This document shows, one piece after another, positions 1 through 7,859 of a stretch of DNA of 33,561 nucleotides. Location of the stretch: positions 1 to 33,561 of the forward strand of contig JAHFGY010000008.1 in assembly GCA_023247195.1 (NCBI GenBank). Direction: 5' to 3'. The translations under genes and the position numbers were made by a program. Position 1 is the stretch's first letter. Every line of letters begins with the position of its first letter. The notes beneath the pieces are model-generated. The model saw only the letters and a program-made list of their open reading frames with translations, had not been told where the DNA came from and made no database searches. Source of the DNA: Candidatus Omnitrophota bacterium (GTDB taxonomy: Bacteria; Omnitrophota; Gorgyraeia; Aquiviventales; Aquiviventaceae).

Positions 1-1
1 G

Positions 2-823
2 TACCTCGGGATCCGGACAACTCTTCAGACGCTGCCCCCGTTCATTTCCGCCTCGCTGCGTTTCCTCGCGGCCGGCCCGTTGCTTTACGCATGGGCGCGG
101 TGGCGCGGCGCGCCGAAGCCGACCGCCCGGCAGTGGCGCTCGGCGTTCATCATCGGCGGTCTGATGCTGGTTGGCGGCAACGGCGGGGTCGTGTTCGCGC
201 AGCAACATGTGCCGTCGGGAGTGGCAGCGCTGGTGATCTCAACGATTCCGCTTTGGATGGTTTTGCTCGACTGGCGCCTGAACGGTAAAAATCCGACCGC
301 AGGCATGTGGATGGGGATGGCGCTGGGAGCGGCGGGAATCGGCGCGCTCATCGGCCCGGACGCTGCCCGGCATACGGGCGCGATCGAGCCGGTGTGGGCG
401 CTGGTGCTCTTAGGCGCCGCGTTGAGCTGGGCGATCGGCACGCTCTTGACGCGCCGTTTAGACCTGCCGGATTCTGGCCCGCTCATGACCGGCATGCAGA
501 TGATCGCGGGCGGAACGCTGCTCGGCGGCATCGCCGGGCTGCATGGCGAGCCGGCGCATTTTTCTTTCAGCCAAGTGTCGGCCGCGTCGTGGTGCGCTCT
601 GGCTTATCTGGTTATCGTCGGGTCCATTATCGGTTTCAGCGCCTATTTTTGGCTGCTGCGGCAAACGTCCATCGCGACGGTGTCCACCTACGCTTTCGTG
701 AATCCGCTTATAGCGGTGGCGCTCGGCTGTTTGCTCGCCGGCGAGCCGCTGACGCCTCGTACGTTGATCGCCGCCGCGCTGATCATTCCCGGCGTTGCGC
801 TGATCGTCCGATTCCGGCGGTAA
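2..823 (+). CDS. DMT-superfamily (EamA) transporter, 5'-truncated by the window edge
   Basis: Frame is open from base 2 (YLGIRTTLQTLPPFISASLRFLAAGPLLYAW...), upstream of the track's GTG/TTG-type start at 80; EamA-like repeats and many TM segments. Confidence 0.88.
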   Translation, partial: YLGIRTTLQTLPPFISASLRFLAAGPLLYAWARWRGAPKPTARQWRSAFIIGGLMLVGGNGGVVFAQQHVPSGVAALVISTIPLWMVLLDWRLNGKNPTAGMWMGMALGAAGIGALIGPDAARHTGAIEPVWALVLLGAALSWAIGTLLTRRLDLPDSGPLMTGMQMIAGGTLLGGIAGLHGEPAHFSFSQVSAASWCALAYLVIVGSIIGFSAYFWLLRQTSIATVSTYAFVNPLIAVALGCLLAGEPLTPRTLIAAALIIPGVALIVRFRR

Positions 824-839
824 GTGTTAGAATGTTTCG

Positions 840-2249
840 ATGCGCCGCTCCGCCTGTTTACCTGTTTTGCTAGCCGTTGCCCTGACCGGCTTTGGGCCGT
901 CCGCCCGGGCGGCCATGAAGGACGACGCCTACAGCTACTACGCTTTTGCGGTCGGCTACCACGACATGGACGACTTTGACCAAGCCATTTCGAACTACAC
1001 CAAGGCCATCGAACTGAACCCCAAATATGCCAAGGCGTATTACGGCCGCGCGCTGGCTTACGCGCAGCAGGGAAAGCTCGATGATGCGCAGAAAGATTTC
1101 GATCAGGCGATCGCGCTCGATCCGTCGCTTTCCAAGGCCTATATGAACCGCAGCATTCTGTCGATGAGCCAGGGAAAATCCGACGCGGCCATCGCCGATC
1201 TGGATAAGGCGGTCGCCATGAAGCCGAAGAACCCGGACGTCTACATCTTGCGGGCCGAGGCCCGCCGTCGAGCGGGCAATGGTGCAGGCGCTTTAGAGGA
1301 TTACGAGCACGCGCTCGCAATCGATCCGTATTCGGGCGAAGCGCACGCCGGCAGGGGAATTATCCGGTTGAACGCGGGCGAGACCGACGCAGCCATCGCG
1401 GATTTCACCGAGCAGATCGAGCTCAAGCACGACGTTTCTGAGGCGCACAATCACCTTGGCCTGGCGCATGAGAAGATCGGCGATATTCAGCGGGCGCTTG
1501 AATCCTATTCGACCGCGCTCTCGCTGGATCCGGCCAATAGCGGCGCGCGTCGTAACCGAGCCGCTCTTTATGTTGCGCAAGGAGAGACTGAGGCTGCGCT
1601 CAAAGAGTATGACATGCTGCTCGCGAAGACGCCGCAGGATGCCCAAGCGCTGCTGGGCCGGGTGCAAGCGTATGAAACCGCTGGAAACACGGACAAGGCT
1701 TTGGAAGATCTATCCCGGTTGATCGATCTGGCGGCCTCGGAGCCGACGGAGAAGCGGGAGAGCCTGCTTCGGCGGCGCGCTCAATTGCGGGAAAAGACCG
1801 GAGACACAGCCGGCGCGCTTCAAGACTATGCGGCCATCGTCGAGCTCCGGCCGGACGCGGCTGACGCGCATGCGCGGCGGGCGTTTCTTGCGTGGCGCGC
1901 GGGCTTGCCCGATGAGGCGCTGGAGAGCTACAACCGCGTGCTCGCGCTCAAACCGCAGGATGCCGACGCCTGGTATAACCGCGGGCTGCTGCGGCTCGAA
2001 ACCGGCGATCTGGACGGCAGCATCGCCGACAGCACGCGCGCCATTGAATTGAGGCCCAAAGAAAGCCGCGCGTATGCCAACCGCGCCAGCGCGCGCGGCC
2101 GCAAGGCCGACCTGGCAGGCGCGGCGGCCGATCTGCAGCAAGCGATCCACTTTGCCGACCCTTCCTTTAAGCAGAAGCTTGAGCCGCTCTTGCAGCAGGT
2201 TCAGAAGCAGCGCCAAACCGCGAAGCCCAGCGACGGTGCAGGCGGCTAA
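840..2249 (+). CDS. TPR-repeat protein with N-terminal signal peptide
   Basis: About 11 TPR-like repeats (e.g. YAKAYYGRALAYAQQGKLDDAQKDFDQAIALDP); signal MRRSACLPVLLAVALTGFGPSARA. Confidence 0.9.
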   Translation: MRRSACLPVLLAVALTGFGPSARAAMKDDAYSYYAFAVGYHDMDDFDQAISNYTKAIELNPKYAKAYYGRALAYAQQGKLDDAQKDFDQAIALDPSLSKAYMNRSILSMSQGKSDAAIADLDKAVAMKPKNPDVYILRAEARRRAGNGAGALEDYEHALAIDPYSGEAHAGRGIIRLNAGETDAAIADFTEQIELKHDVSEAHNHLGLAHEKIGDIQRALESYSTALSLDPANSGARRNRAALYVAQGETEAALKEYDMLLAKTPQDAQALLGRVQAYETAGNTDKALEDLSRLIDLAASEPTEKRESLLRRRAQLREKTGDTAGALQDYAAIVELRPDAADAHARRAFLAWRAGLPDEALESYNRVLALKPQDADAWYNRGLLRLETGDLDGSIADSTRAIELRPKESRAYANRASARGRKADLAGAAADLQQAIHFADPSFKQKLEPLLQQVQKQRQTAKPSDGAGG

Positions 2250-2270
2250 ATCCGTGCTATGATCGCCGCC

Positions 2271-2705
2271 ATGCGGTGGCTCACCGGTTTTCTGGCGGTT
2301 GTTTACCTGGTGGTGGCGGTTGAGGTGCCTGTTTGGGCCCAAGCTCAGATTCAGTCCGCACCCCAAGCCGCGGCGGAAGACTACCCGTGCGCCAAGCACC
2401 GCTCTTGCGGCTGTCGCACCCGCGAACAATGTCTGCTGCACTGTTGCTGCAAAGGTCAGCATGGATCCCACGTAAAGGCTTCCGCGCAGCAACCGTCGCG
2501 CGTATCCTTTTTAGCGGCGCTGGCGTGCCAGGGCAAGCAGCCGGAAGCCGCATTGACCGTGGGACGTATCCTGGGCCCGCACCTGCCTCCTTCGGCCGCA
2601 GGATCCTATTCGCCACCGGCTTCGGTTTTTGACGCGTCAGGTGACAGTATTTCTCTTGATTCATTTCCCGCAGATCCTCCCGAGAAAGTCCCGCTGCTCG
2701 TTTGA
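2271..2705 (+). CDS. Small exported Cys-rich protein
   Basis: Hydrophobic N-terminus (MRWLTGFLAVVYLVVAVEVPVWA) then CAKHRSCGCRTREQCLLHCCCKGQHGSH. The track's ATG at 2259 lies inside a TATGAT -10-like element, so ATG 2271 is preferred. Confidence 0.6.
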   Translation: MRWLTGFLAVVYLVVAVEVPVWAQAQIQSAPQAAAEDYPCAKHRSCGCRTREQCLLHCCCKGQHGSHVKASAQQPSRVSFLAALACQGKQPEAALTVGRILGPHLPPSAAGSYSPPASVFDASGDSISLDSFPADPPEKVPLLV

Positions 2706-2776
2706 TCGACTATTCCCCTTTGATCGGCTGTTCGGTTATTTATCGATCCTTTTTCATCCAAACTTCAGGAGAATCC

Positions 2777-3775
2777 ATGTCTCTTTCACGATTCTTTTCC
2801 GCCGTGCTTTTGGCGGCGGTGATCGGCTCAGCCGCCGCGGCGCCGCGCGTCGAGGCGTGCGACACATGCGCGTGCGCTTTTAATCCAAAAAAAGCCAAGT
2901 CGGGCGGCGCTTCGAGCGCTTTTATTACCACGCCGACCGCGTCGACCATGGGCAAGGGAAGCGCATCAGTCGGCTTTCTGTTCGAGCACCAGCGGTATAA
3001 CAAGATCCCGGCGGCCGACGCTCACGCGCTGCACCACGCCGGGCATGATGTTCATGGGAAGAACCACGAAGAGTCTTACCAGTTAAGTCTGGGTTACGGG
3101 CTCTTGGATAATCTGGATGTGTTCCTCGTGGCCCCGGTTGTGTCCCGCTCTTCGACCGAGATCCATAGCCACAGCGGACTCGGCGCGGATGAGCGCGCGA
3201 CTGGCATAGGCGATGCGCGCCTTGTGGGAAAATACCGACTTTGGGATCAAGGAGCGGATGCCGCGCTCTTACTGGGCGTTAAAGCGCCCACGGGCGAAAC
3301 GTCGGACAAGAGCGGGACGGGCGGAAAGTTCGAGCCCGAGCTGCAGCCCGGTTCCGGGGCTTGGGACGTGCAAACCGGCTTCGCCATATCGAAAGGGTTC
3401 AACCGTTATATCAGCGCATCCGGCGCATTCCAGTATATTTACCGCGGAGAGGGAGCCCAGGAGTTCGATGCGGGCGACCTTTTCCGGTTCGATGTTGGGA
3501 TCTCGCACGCGCTGCGGCCGCTGGGCGAGTATCCGAACGCCAGCCTGGTTCTTGAATTGCACAACCAATGGGCGTTGCGCGATCGCAGCCGCGAGAGTGA
3601 CAGCGTTTTGGACAGCGGAGGCACCACGATCCTGCTGAGTCCGGGCATCTCAGCCGATCTCACGCCGAACGTGTCGGCTTTCTTCGCCCTGCCGTTTCCG
3701 GTCTACCAGAACCTCGGCGGCCAGCATGAGGAGCTCGACTACGAAGCCATTGCCGGCTTCTCCTTGCACTTTTGA
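2777..3775 (+). CDS. Outer-membrane beta-barrel (transporter-like) protein with DTCACAF and His-rich segments
   Basis: SD AGGAG before ATG 2777; signal peptide; CDTCACAFNPKK, HALHHAGHDVHGKNHEE; alternating beta strands ending in ...AIAGFSLHF (C-terminal F). Confidence 0.65.
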   Translation: MSLSRFFSAVLLAAVIGSAAAAPRVEACDTCACAFNPKKAKSGGASSAFITTPTASTMGKGSASVGFLFEHQRYNKIPAADAHALHHAGHDVHGKNHEESYQLSLGYGLLDNLDVFLVAPVVSRSSTEIHSHSGLGADERATGIGDARLVGKYRLWDQGADAALLLGVKAPTGETSDKSGTGGKFEPELQPGSGAWDVQTGFAISKGFNRYISASGAFQYIYRGEGAQEFDAGDLFRFDVGISHALRPLGEYPNASLVLELHNQWALRDRSRESDSVLDSGGTTILLSPGISADLTPNVSAFFALPFPVYQNLGGQHEELDYEAIAGFSLHF

Positions 3776-3800
3776 GGTCCGGCCGTTAAGATTCAAAGGC

Positions 3801-4682
3801 GTGAGGCCTTTATCCATACGTCGCCTGATTATCGCAACGCTGAGCCTGTCGCTTGTTTGCGCAGGCTCGGCGTTTCTTTTTGCGCATTCGCAGATATTAA
3901 CGGATATCTCCTCGGGCCAGGAGCCTTCGGCATATGTTTGCCCCATGCACCCGCAGCAGCGCTCGGACAAGCCAGGCCGGTGCCCGATCTGCCAGATGGA
4001 ACTGAAGCCCATCACCATCGAAGACGGCATCACCGTGGGCGCCGGAGCGCATACCATGCACCAGCCTCTGCATGGGGGATTCCTTATGATGGTCGGCGAC
4101 TACCACTTGGAGCTGGTCGAGCTGGCGAGCACATTTCGTCTTTATGTTTCCGATGCCTTCAGCAATCCCGTATCCGTCGAAAAAATGACCGGTTCGCTTA
4201 CGGCGCGGCGGCAAGGCGAGGTGGCGGAATCCGGCGCAAAGCTCGCGCTTGTGCCGGCCGCCGAAGGAGCTTACCTTTCTGCGGAAAAGCCGCCGGAAGC
4301 GGAATTCATCGAAGTCGACGTTGCGGTCGATGTGAACGGCCTGCCGGTGCAAATCAGCATGCCCTTGAGAATGACAGCCGAGGGATGGATCACGGATCTT
4401 GGGTGCTTTGCCCGCGGCGCGCCTCTGGACGACTGGGAGTGCACGCGGAGCGGCATCCGAGCCGGCTCGCCCGTGGCGCTGCTGGTGGGCGATGAAGAGC
4501 ACCCCATGCTGTACGTGCTTGTTTCCGGAACCAAAGGCCGCTGGGTCGGGGCCATAGCCGCGGAAAAACTCCTGCCGTGGGTCGACCAGCGGGTTCGGGT
4601 CACGGGAAAGCCTGTGCAGCGCGGCTCGGTCGCTCTCATCCAGGTTGAAAGCATCCTACCGGCGGGTTCTCCGCAGCAATAG
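3801..4682 (+). CDS. Membrane-anchored protein with heavy-metal-binding (HMBD/YHS-like) motif
   Basis: AYVCPMHPQQRSDKPGRCPICQMELKPI matches the HMBD motif seen in CusB-type and P-type ATPase proteins. GTG 3801 avoids the overlap implied by the track start at 3726. Confidence 0.7.
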   Translation: MRPLSIRRLIIATLSLSLVCAGSAFLFAHSQILTDISSGQEPSAYVCPMHPQQRSDKPGRCPICQMELKPITIEDGITVGAGAHTMHQPLHGGFLMMVGDYHLELVELASTFRLYVSDAFSNPVSVEKMTGSLTARRQGEVAESGAKLALVPAAEGAYLSAEKPPEAEFIEVDVAVDVNGLPVQISMPLRMTAEGWITDLGCFARGAPLDDWECTRSGIRAGSPVALLVGDEEHPMLYVLVSGTKGRWVGAIAAEKLLPWVDQRVRVTGKPVQRGSVALIQVESILPAGSPQQ

Positions 4683-4720
4683 GCTTCGTTCTTTCCCGCG
4701 GCAGCGGGTAAACTTGAGCC

Positions 4721-5944
4721 ATGTTTCGCAAAATCATTTTCTTTTTATTTTTTGTTTTTCTGCACGCGGCGTTCGTATCCGGATGCGCGGTGCTCACGCC
4801 GATAAATCCGCCGAAACTGTCGAATCCCTCGGTGCGAGAGCCTGAGCAGCTGCGCATGGGCGAAACCGGCTCGGACGAGACGGTTGTCTTGACGCCTCGC
4901 TGGCACGACTACAACGGCGTGATGCATGTCCATACAACCTACTCGCACGACGCCCACGGGCAGTTCGAGCACGTCGTCGAAGTGGGGCAGCAGCAGCACC
5001 TGGATTTCGTCGCCGTCACGGATCACAACACGCTTGCTCCGCTGCGCGAGGGAAGAGGCGGCCGCTATGGCGATCTGCTCGTGCTGATCGGCATGGAGAT
5101 ATCCGCGCAGGGCGGCCACTACCTGACCCTCAACGTCAAATCCGAAGTGGACCGCGAGAACCTGACGACTCAGGAAGTCGTCGACGCGATCGCCGCGCAA
5201 GGGGGGCTTGGTTTTATCGCGCACCCCTATTTTAAGAAGCGCCGTTGGACGGATTGGAGCGTGCGAGGCTTTACCGGTATGGAAATATACAACGCCGCCC
5301 ACGACACCTTTGATGAGAATTTCACTCGGCTCGCTTTTTGGACCTTGAGCGCATCGCCGGTATCGCTCTACCTTTCGCTGGTCGATCGGCCGTACGATCC
5401 GCTTCGCACGTGGGACGAGCTGATCCGCCGGCATGGGCGCGTGGTCGGCATCGGCTCCGTGGATGCCCATGAGGTGCACGCTTTCGGCGTCCGCTTCGCG
5501 CCGTATGAAGCCATGTTTGCCATGGCGCGCACGCACGTGATCGCGCCCGAGTCTCCGCTCACCCCGGAGGTCGTTTACAGCGCGCTGGCCAGCGGGCACG
5601 CGTACGTGAGCCTGGACATGGTCGCGGAAACGCGCGGGTTCCTTTTCAGCGTTGAGAAGGATGGAGAACAGCTGGGCATTATGGGCGACGAGCTCATGTG
5701 GAAGCCGGGCATGGAGCTATTGGTGTATGCGCCCGCTCAAGCCACCGTGGGACTTTACCGCGACGGGGAGCTCGTCGAAGAAAAGGAAGGCGCGAACCTG
5801 CGCTGGAAAGCGGATAGACCCGGCGTATACCGGGTGGAGCTTGAGCGCGGCAAGAAGCCCTGGATCTATTCGAATCCCATTTACCTGCGCGTGGGTTCGG
5901 AAAAACCTTCGGGCGCGGGCTCGGATTTCGGCTCGGGCTGGTGA
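4721..5944 (+). CDS. PHP-domain metallohydrolase (CehA/McbA-like), predicted lipoprotein
   Basis: HVHTTYSHDAHG..., VTDHNTLAPL, GSVDAHE; signal with lipobox-like FVSGC. Confidence 0.8.
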   Translation: MFRKIIFFLFFVFLHAAFVSGCAVLTPINPPKLSNPSVREPEQLRMGETGSDETVVLTPRWHDYNGVMHVHTTYSHDAHGQFEHVVEVGQQQHLDFVAVTDHNTLAPLREGRGGRYGDLLVLIGMEISAQGGHYLTLNVKSEVDRENLTTQEVVDAIAAQGGLGFIAHPYFKKRRWTDWSVRGFTGMEIYNAAHDTFDENFTRLAFWTLSASPVSLYLSLVDRPYDPLRTWDELIRRHGRVVGIGSVDAHEVHAFGVRFAPYEAMFAMARTHVIAPESPLTPEVVYSALASGHAYVSLDMVAETRGFLFSVEKDGEQLGIMGDELMWKPGMELLVYAPAQATVGLYRDGELVEEKEGANLRWKADRPGVYRVELERGKKPWIYSNPIYLRVGSEKPSGAGSDFGSGW

Positions 5945-5947
5945 GGC

Positions 5948-5976
5948 TTGACAGGTTCTTTTTTTTCGGGCATAGT
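5948..5976 (+). promoter_or_regulatory. Sigma70-like promoter for tetR gene
   Basis: TTGACA (5948-5953), 17-bp spacer, CATAGT (5971-5976). Confidence 0.55.
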
Positions 5977-5977
5977 A

Positions 5978-5997
5978 CATACCAACTGGTAGGTATG
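5978..5997. promoter_or_regulatory. Palindromic operator, copy 1 (overlaps tetR start codon)
   Basis: CATACCAACTGGTAGGTATG; arms CATACC/GGTATG; same core recurs at 6615-6640. Confidence 0.75.
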
Positions 5998-6594
5998 ATG
6001 AAAGCAGACGCCGATCCCTCAACAAAAGATAAGCTGCTCAACGCCGCCGAGGCGTTGATGCTGGCTAAGGGTTTTACGGCCACCTCTGTCGACGAGATCT
6101 GCGAGGAGGCCGGCCTTACGAAAGGCAGCTTCTTTCATTATTTCGAGAGCAAGGATGAGCTGGCCCGGGTGGTGCTGGAGCGGTTTTGCTGCGAGATGGG
6201 CACGGCGCACGCGAGCTGTTGCGGCAGCGAGGACAAGGACCCGCTCAAACGCCTGTACGCGTACGTGGACGGCATGATCCGTTATTCAAAGGAAGGCAAG
6301 GGCGGCTGTTTGCTGGGAATGTTCTCGCAGGAGTTGGCGAGCGAAGACGCGGCCATGCGCCGCGTATGCGATAAAGCCTTTGACGGGTGGCGGTCGCAGC
6401 TTACCAAGGAAATAACGGATGCCAAACGGCTGCATGCACCGAAGGCGGCGTTCGACCCGCAGAGCGTGGCCGACCATTTGATCGCGGTGGTGGAAGGGTC
6501 GTGGATTTTGGCGAAAGTCAGGCAGGATCGCGGGGTCGTGGCGGCCAACCTCAAGCATTTCCGGAACTACTTGGAGAGCCTTTTTGGCAAGTAA
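5995..6594 (+). CDS. TetR/AcrR-family transcriptional regulator
   Basis: N-terminal HTH: TKDKLLNAAEALMLAKGFTATSVDEICEEAGLTKGSFFHYFESKDELARVVLE. Start 5995 or 5998. Confidence 0.93.
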   Translation: MMKADADPSTKDKLLNAAEALMLAKGFTATSVDEICEEAGLTKGSFFHYFESKDELARVVLERFCCEMGTAHASCCGSEDKDPLKRLYAYVDGMIRYSKEGKGGCLLGMFSQELASEDAAMRRVCDKAFDGWRSQLTKEITDAKRLHAPKAAFDPQSVADHLIAVVEGSWILAKVRQDRGVVAANLKHFRNYLESLFGK

Positions 6595-6614
6595 GCGGTC
6601 TTTTTAAAGAAATG

Positions 6615-6640
6615 GAGGATACCAACTGGTCGGTATCCTC
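6615..6640. promoter_or_regulatory. Palindromic operator, copy 2 (upstream of Cys-rich gene)
   Basis: GAGGATACCAACTGGTCGGTATCCTC; 9-bp perfect arms around an 8-nt centre. Confidence 0.78.
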
Positions 6641-6674
6641 TGCGTAAGGTGAACGGCGCAACAAGGAGAGTGAA

Positions 6675-7037
6675 ATGTCGGGATCGTGTGAAGGCGAGAG
6701 CTGTGAGACAAGCAAGACAAGCTGCAGCAGCGAATCGTGTTGCGAGTCGTCGGGTTGTGAAGAGAAATGCGGCTGCGGCACGGCATGCGGCGGCGATCCG
6801 TTAGCGTGCGCCGAAGGTATGTGGAAGTCGGCGTTCTTTCCGGCGCTTAGAGCGGCACAGATTGAGACGTTGAAGGGCAAGATCCAGAAGGCATGGGGCC
6901 CGCGCTTGGACAAGGCTGCGGACATCATCCTGGAAGCCTTTGGCGCTAAGTGGCAGGAGATGCTGGCGGAAGCGGAAACCAAGAATGAAGTCCGAGAAAA
7001 ACTCCGGGCGCTTTACCGGGAGAGTCGTAAATCGTAA
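6675..7037 (+). CDS. Small protein with Cys/Ser-rich N-terminus and helical C-terminus
   Basis: AAGGAG SD; MSGSCEGESCETSKTSCSSESCCESSGCEEKCGCGTACGGDPLAC: 10 Cys in the first 45 residues. Confidence 0.75.
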   Translation: MSGSCEGESCETSKTSCSSESCCESSGCEEKCGCGTACGGDPLACAEGMWKSAFFPALRAAQIETLKGKIQKAWGPRLDKAADIILEAFGAKWQEMLAEAETKNEVREKLRALYRESRKS

Positions 7038-7080
7038 TTGTTAGGAGCCGATTCAGCAAGAAGAGGAGATCGGATGCGGT

Positions 7081-7104
7081 CCGACCGCCAACTTGGGCGG
7101 TCGG
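7081..7104. repeat. Inverted repeat in the intergenic region before pirin gene
   Basis: CCGACCGCC-AACTTG-GGCGGTCGG, 9-bp perfect arms. Confidence 0.7.
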
Positions 7105-7108
7105 GCCG

Positions 7109-7120
7109 TTGTCCGGACAA
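7109..7120. repeat. Perfect 12-bp palindrome just before pirin ATG
   Basis: TTGTCCGGACAA, 4 nt before ATG 7125. Confidence 0.6.
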
Positions 7121-7124
7121 GCCC

Positions 7125-7859
7125 ATGAGCAACCGATTGAACACAACTCGGCAAGGCGTGGATATTCGGCGGGCGAACGAACGCTTCGTGACCCAGGCGG
7201 GCTGGCTGGACTCCAAGCACAGCTTCAGCTTCGGGCATCACCATGACGCCGAAAATATCAACCACGGGTTGCTGCTGGTGAGCAATGACGACATCATCCG
7301 GCCCGGCACAGGTTTCTCAACGCACCCGCATCGCGACATGGAAATTGTCACGTGGGTGCTCACCGGATCGCTGGAGCATAAAGATTCGCAAGGCAACAGC
7401 GGCATTATTTATCCCGGCCTTGCCCAGCGCATGAGCGCGGGCACGGGTATTCTTCATTCTGAAATGAACCCGTCGGACAACGAATCAGTCCGACTGGTGC
7501 AGATGTGGGTGTTCCCGGACACGCTTCGGGTAAAGCCCGGCTATGAGCAGCTCGACATCAACCGCGAGCTGGAAAAGGGCGGGCTGGTGCCGGTGGCATC
7601 CGGCCGCGGGCATGACGCGGCCATCTCGATTCGGCAGAAAGGCGCGGTCTTATGGGCCGGACGCATCAAGCCCGGTGAAGCGCTCACGCTGCCGGATGCG
7701 AAGTCGAGCCACTTGTTTATTGCGCGTGGCGCAGCAAACTTGGAAGCCGCCGGACGATTGGACGAAGGCGATGCGGTGCGATTGACCGCGGCGGGCGCTC
7801 GGCGCATGGTAGCTGACGCGCAACAAGGCGCGGAGGTGCTGGTATGGGAGATGAACTGA
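7125..7859 (+). CDS. Pirin family protein
   Basis: HSFSFGHHHD..., THPHRDMEIVTWVLTGSLEHKDSQGNSGIIYPG..QRMSAGTGILHSEMNPS. Confidence 0.9.
   Translation: MSNRLNTTRQGVDIRRANERFVTQAGWLDSKHSFSFGHHHDAENINHGLLLVSNDDIIRPGTGFSTHPHRDMEIVTWVLTGSLEHKDSQGNSGIIYPGLAQRMSAGTGILHSEMNPSDNESVRLVQMWVFPDTLRVKPGYEQLDINRELEKGGLVPVASGRGHDAAISIRQKGAVLWAGRIKPGEALTLPDAKSSHLFIARGAANLEAAGRLDEGDAVRLTAAGARRMVADAQQGAEVLVWEMN

Noticed and set aside
307-873. 188-aa plus-strand ORF overlapping the transporter in another frame
   Set aside because: Arg/Gly-rich out-of-frame translation; the EamA frame is clearly coding.
840-2249. TPR gene as a degenerate repeat array of interest
   Set aside because: Ordinary protein-level TPR repeats without unusual DNA-level repetition.
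1710-2492. 260-aa minus-strand ORF across the TPR and Cys-rich genes
   Set aside because: Spans two plus-strand genes on opposite strand; shadow ORF.
4694-4707. CCCGC-GGCA-GCGGG hairpin between HMBD and PHP genes as a terminator
   Set aside because: Only 5-bp arms and no T tract; it lies in the promoter-like region of the next gene.
4745-5599. 284-aa minus-strand ORF inside the PHP gene
   Set aside because: Antisense shadow ORF; no recognisable domain or start context.
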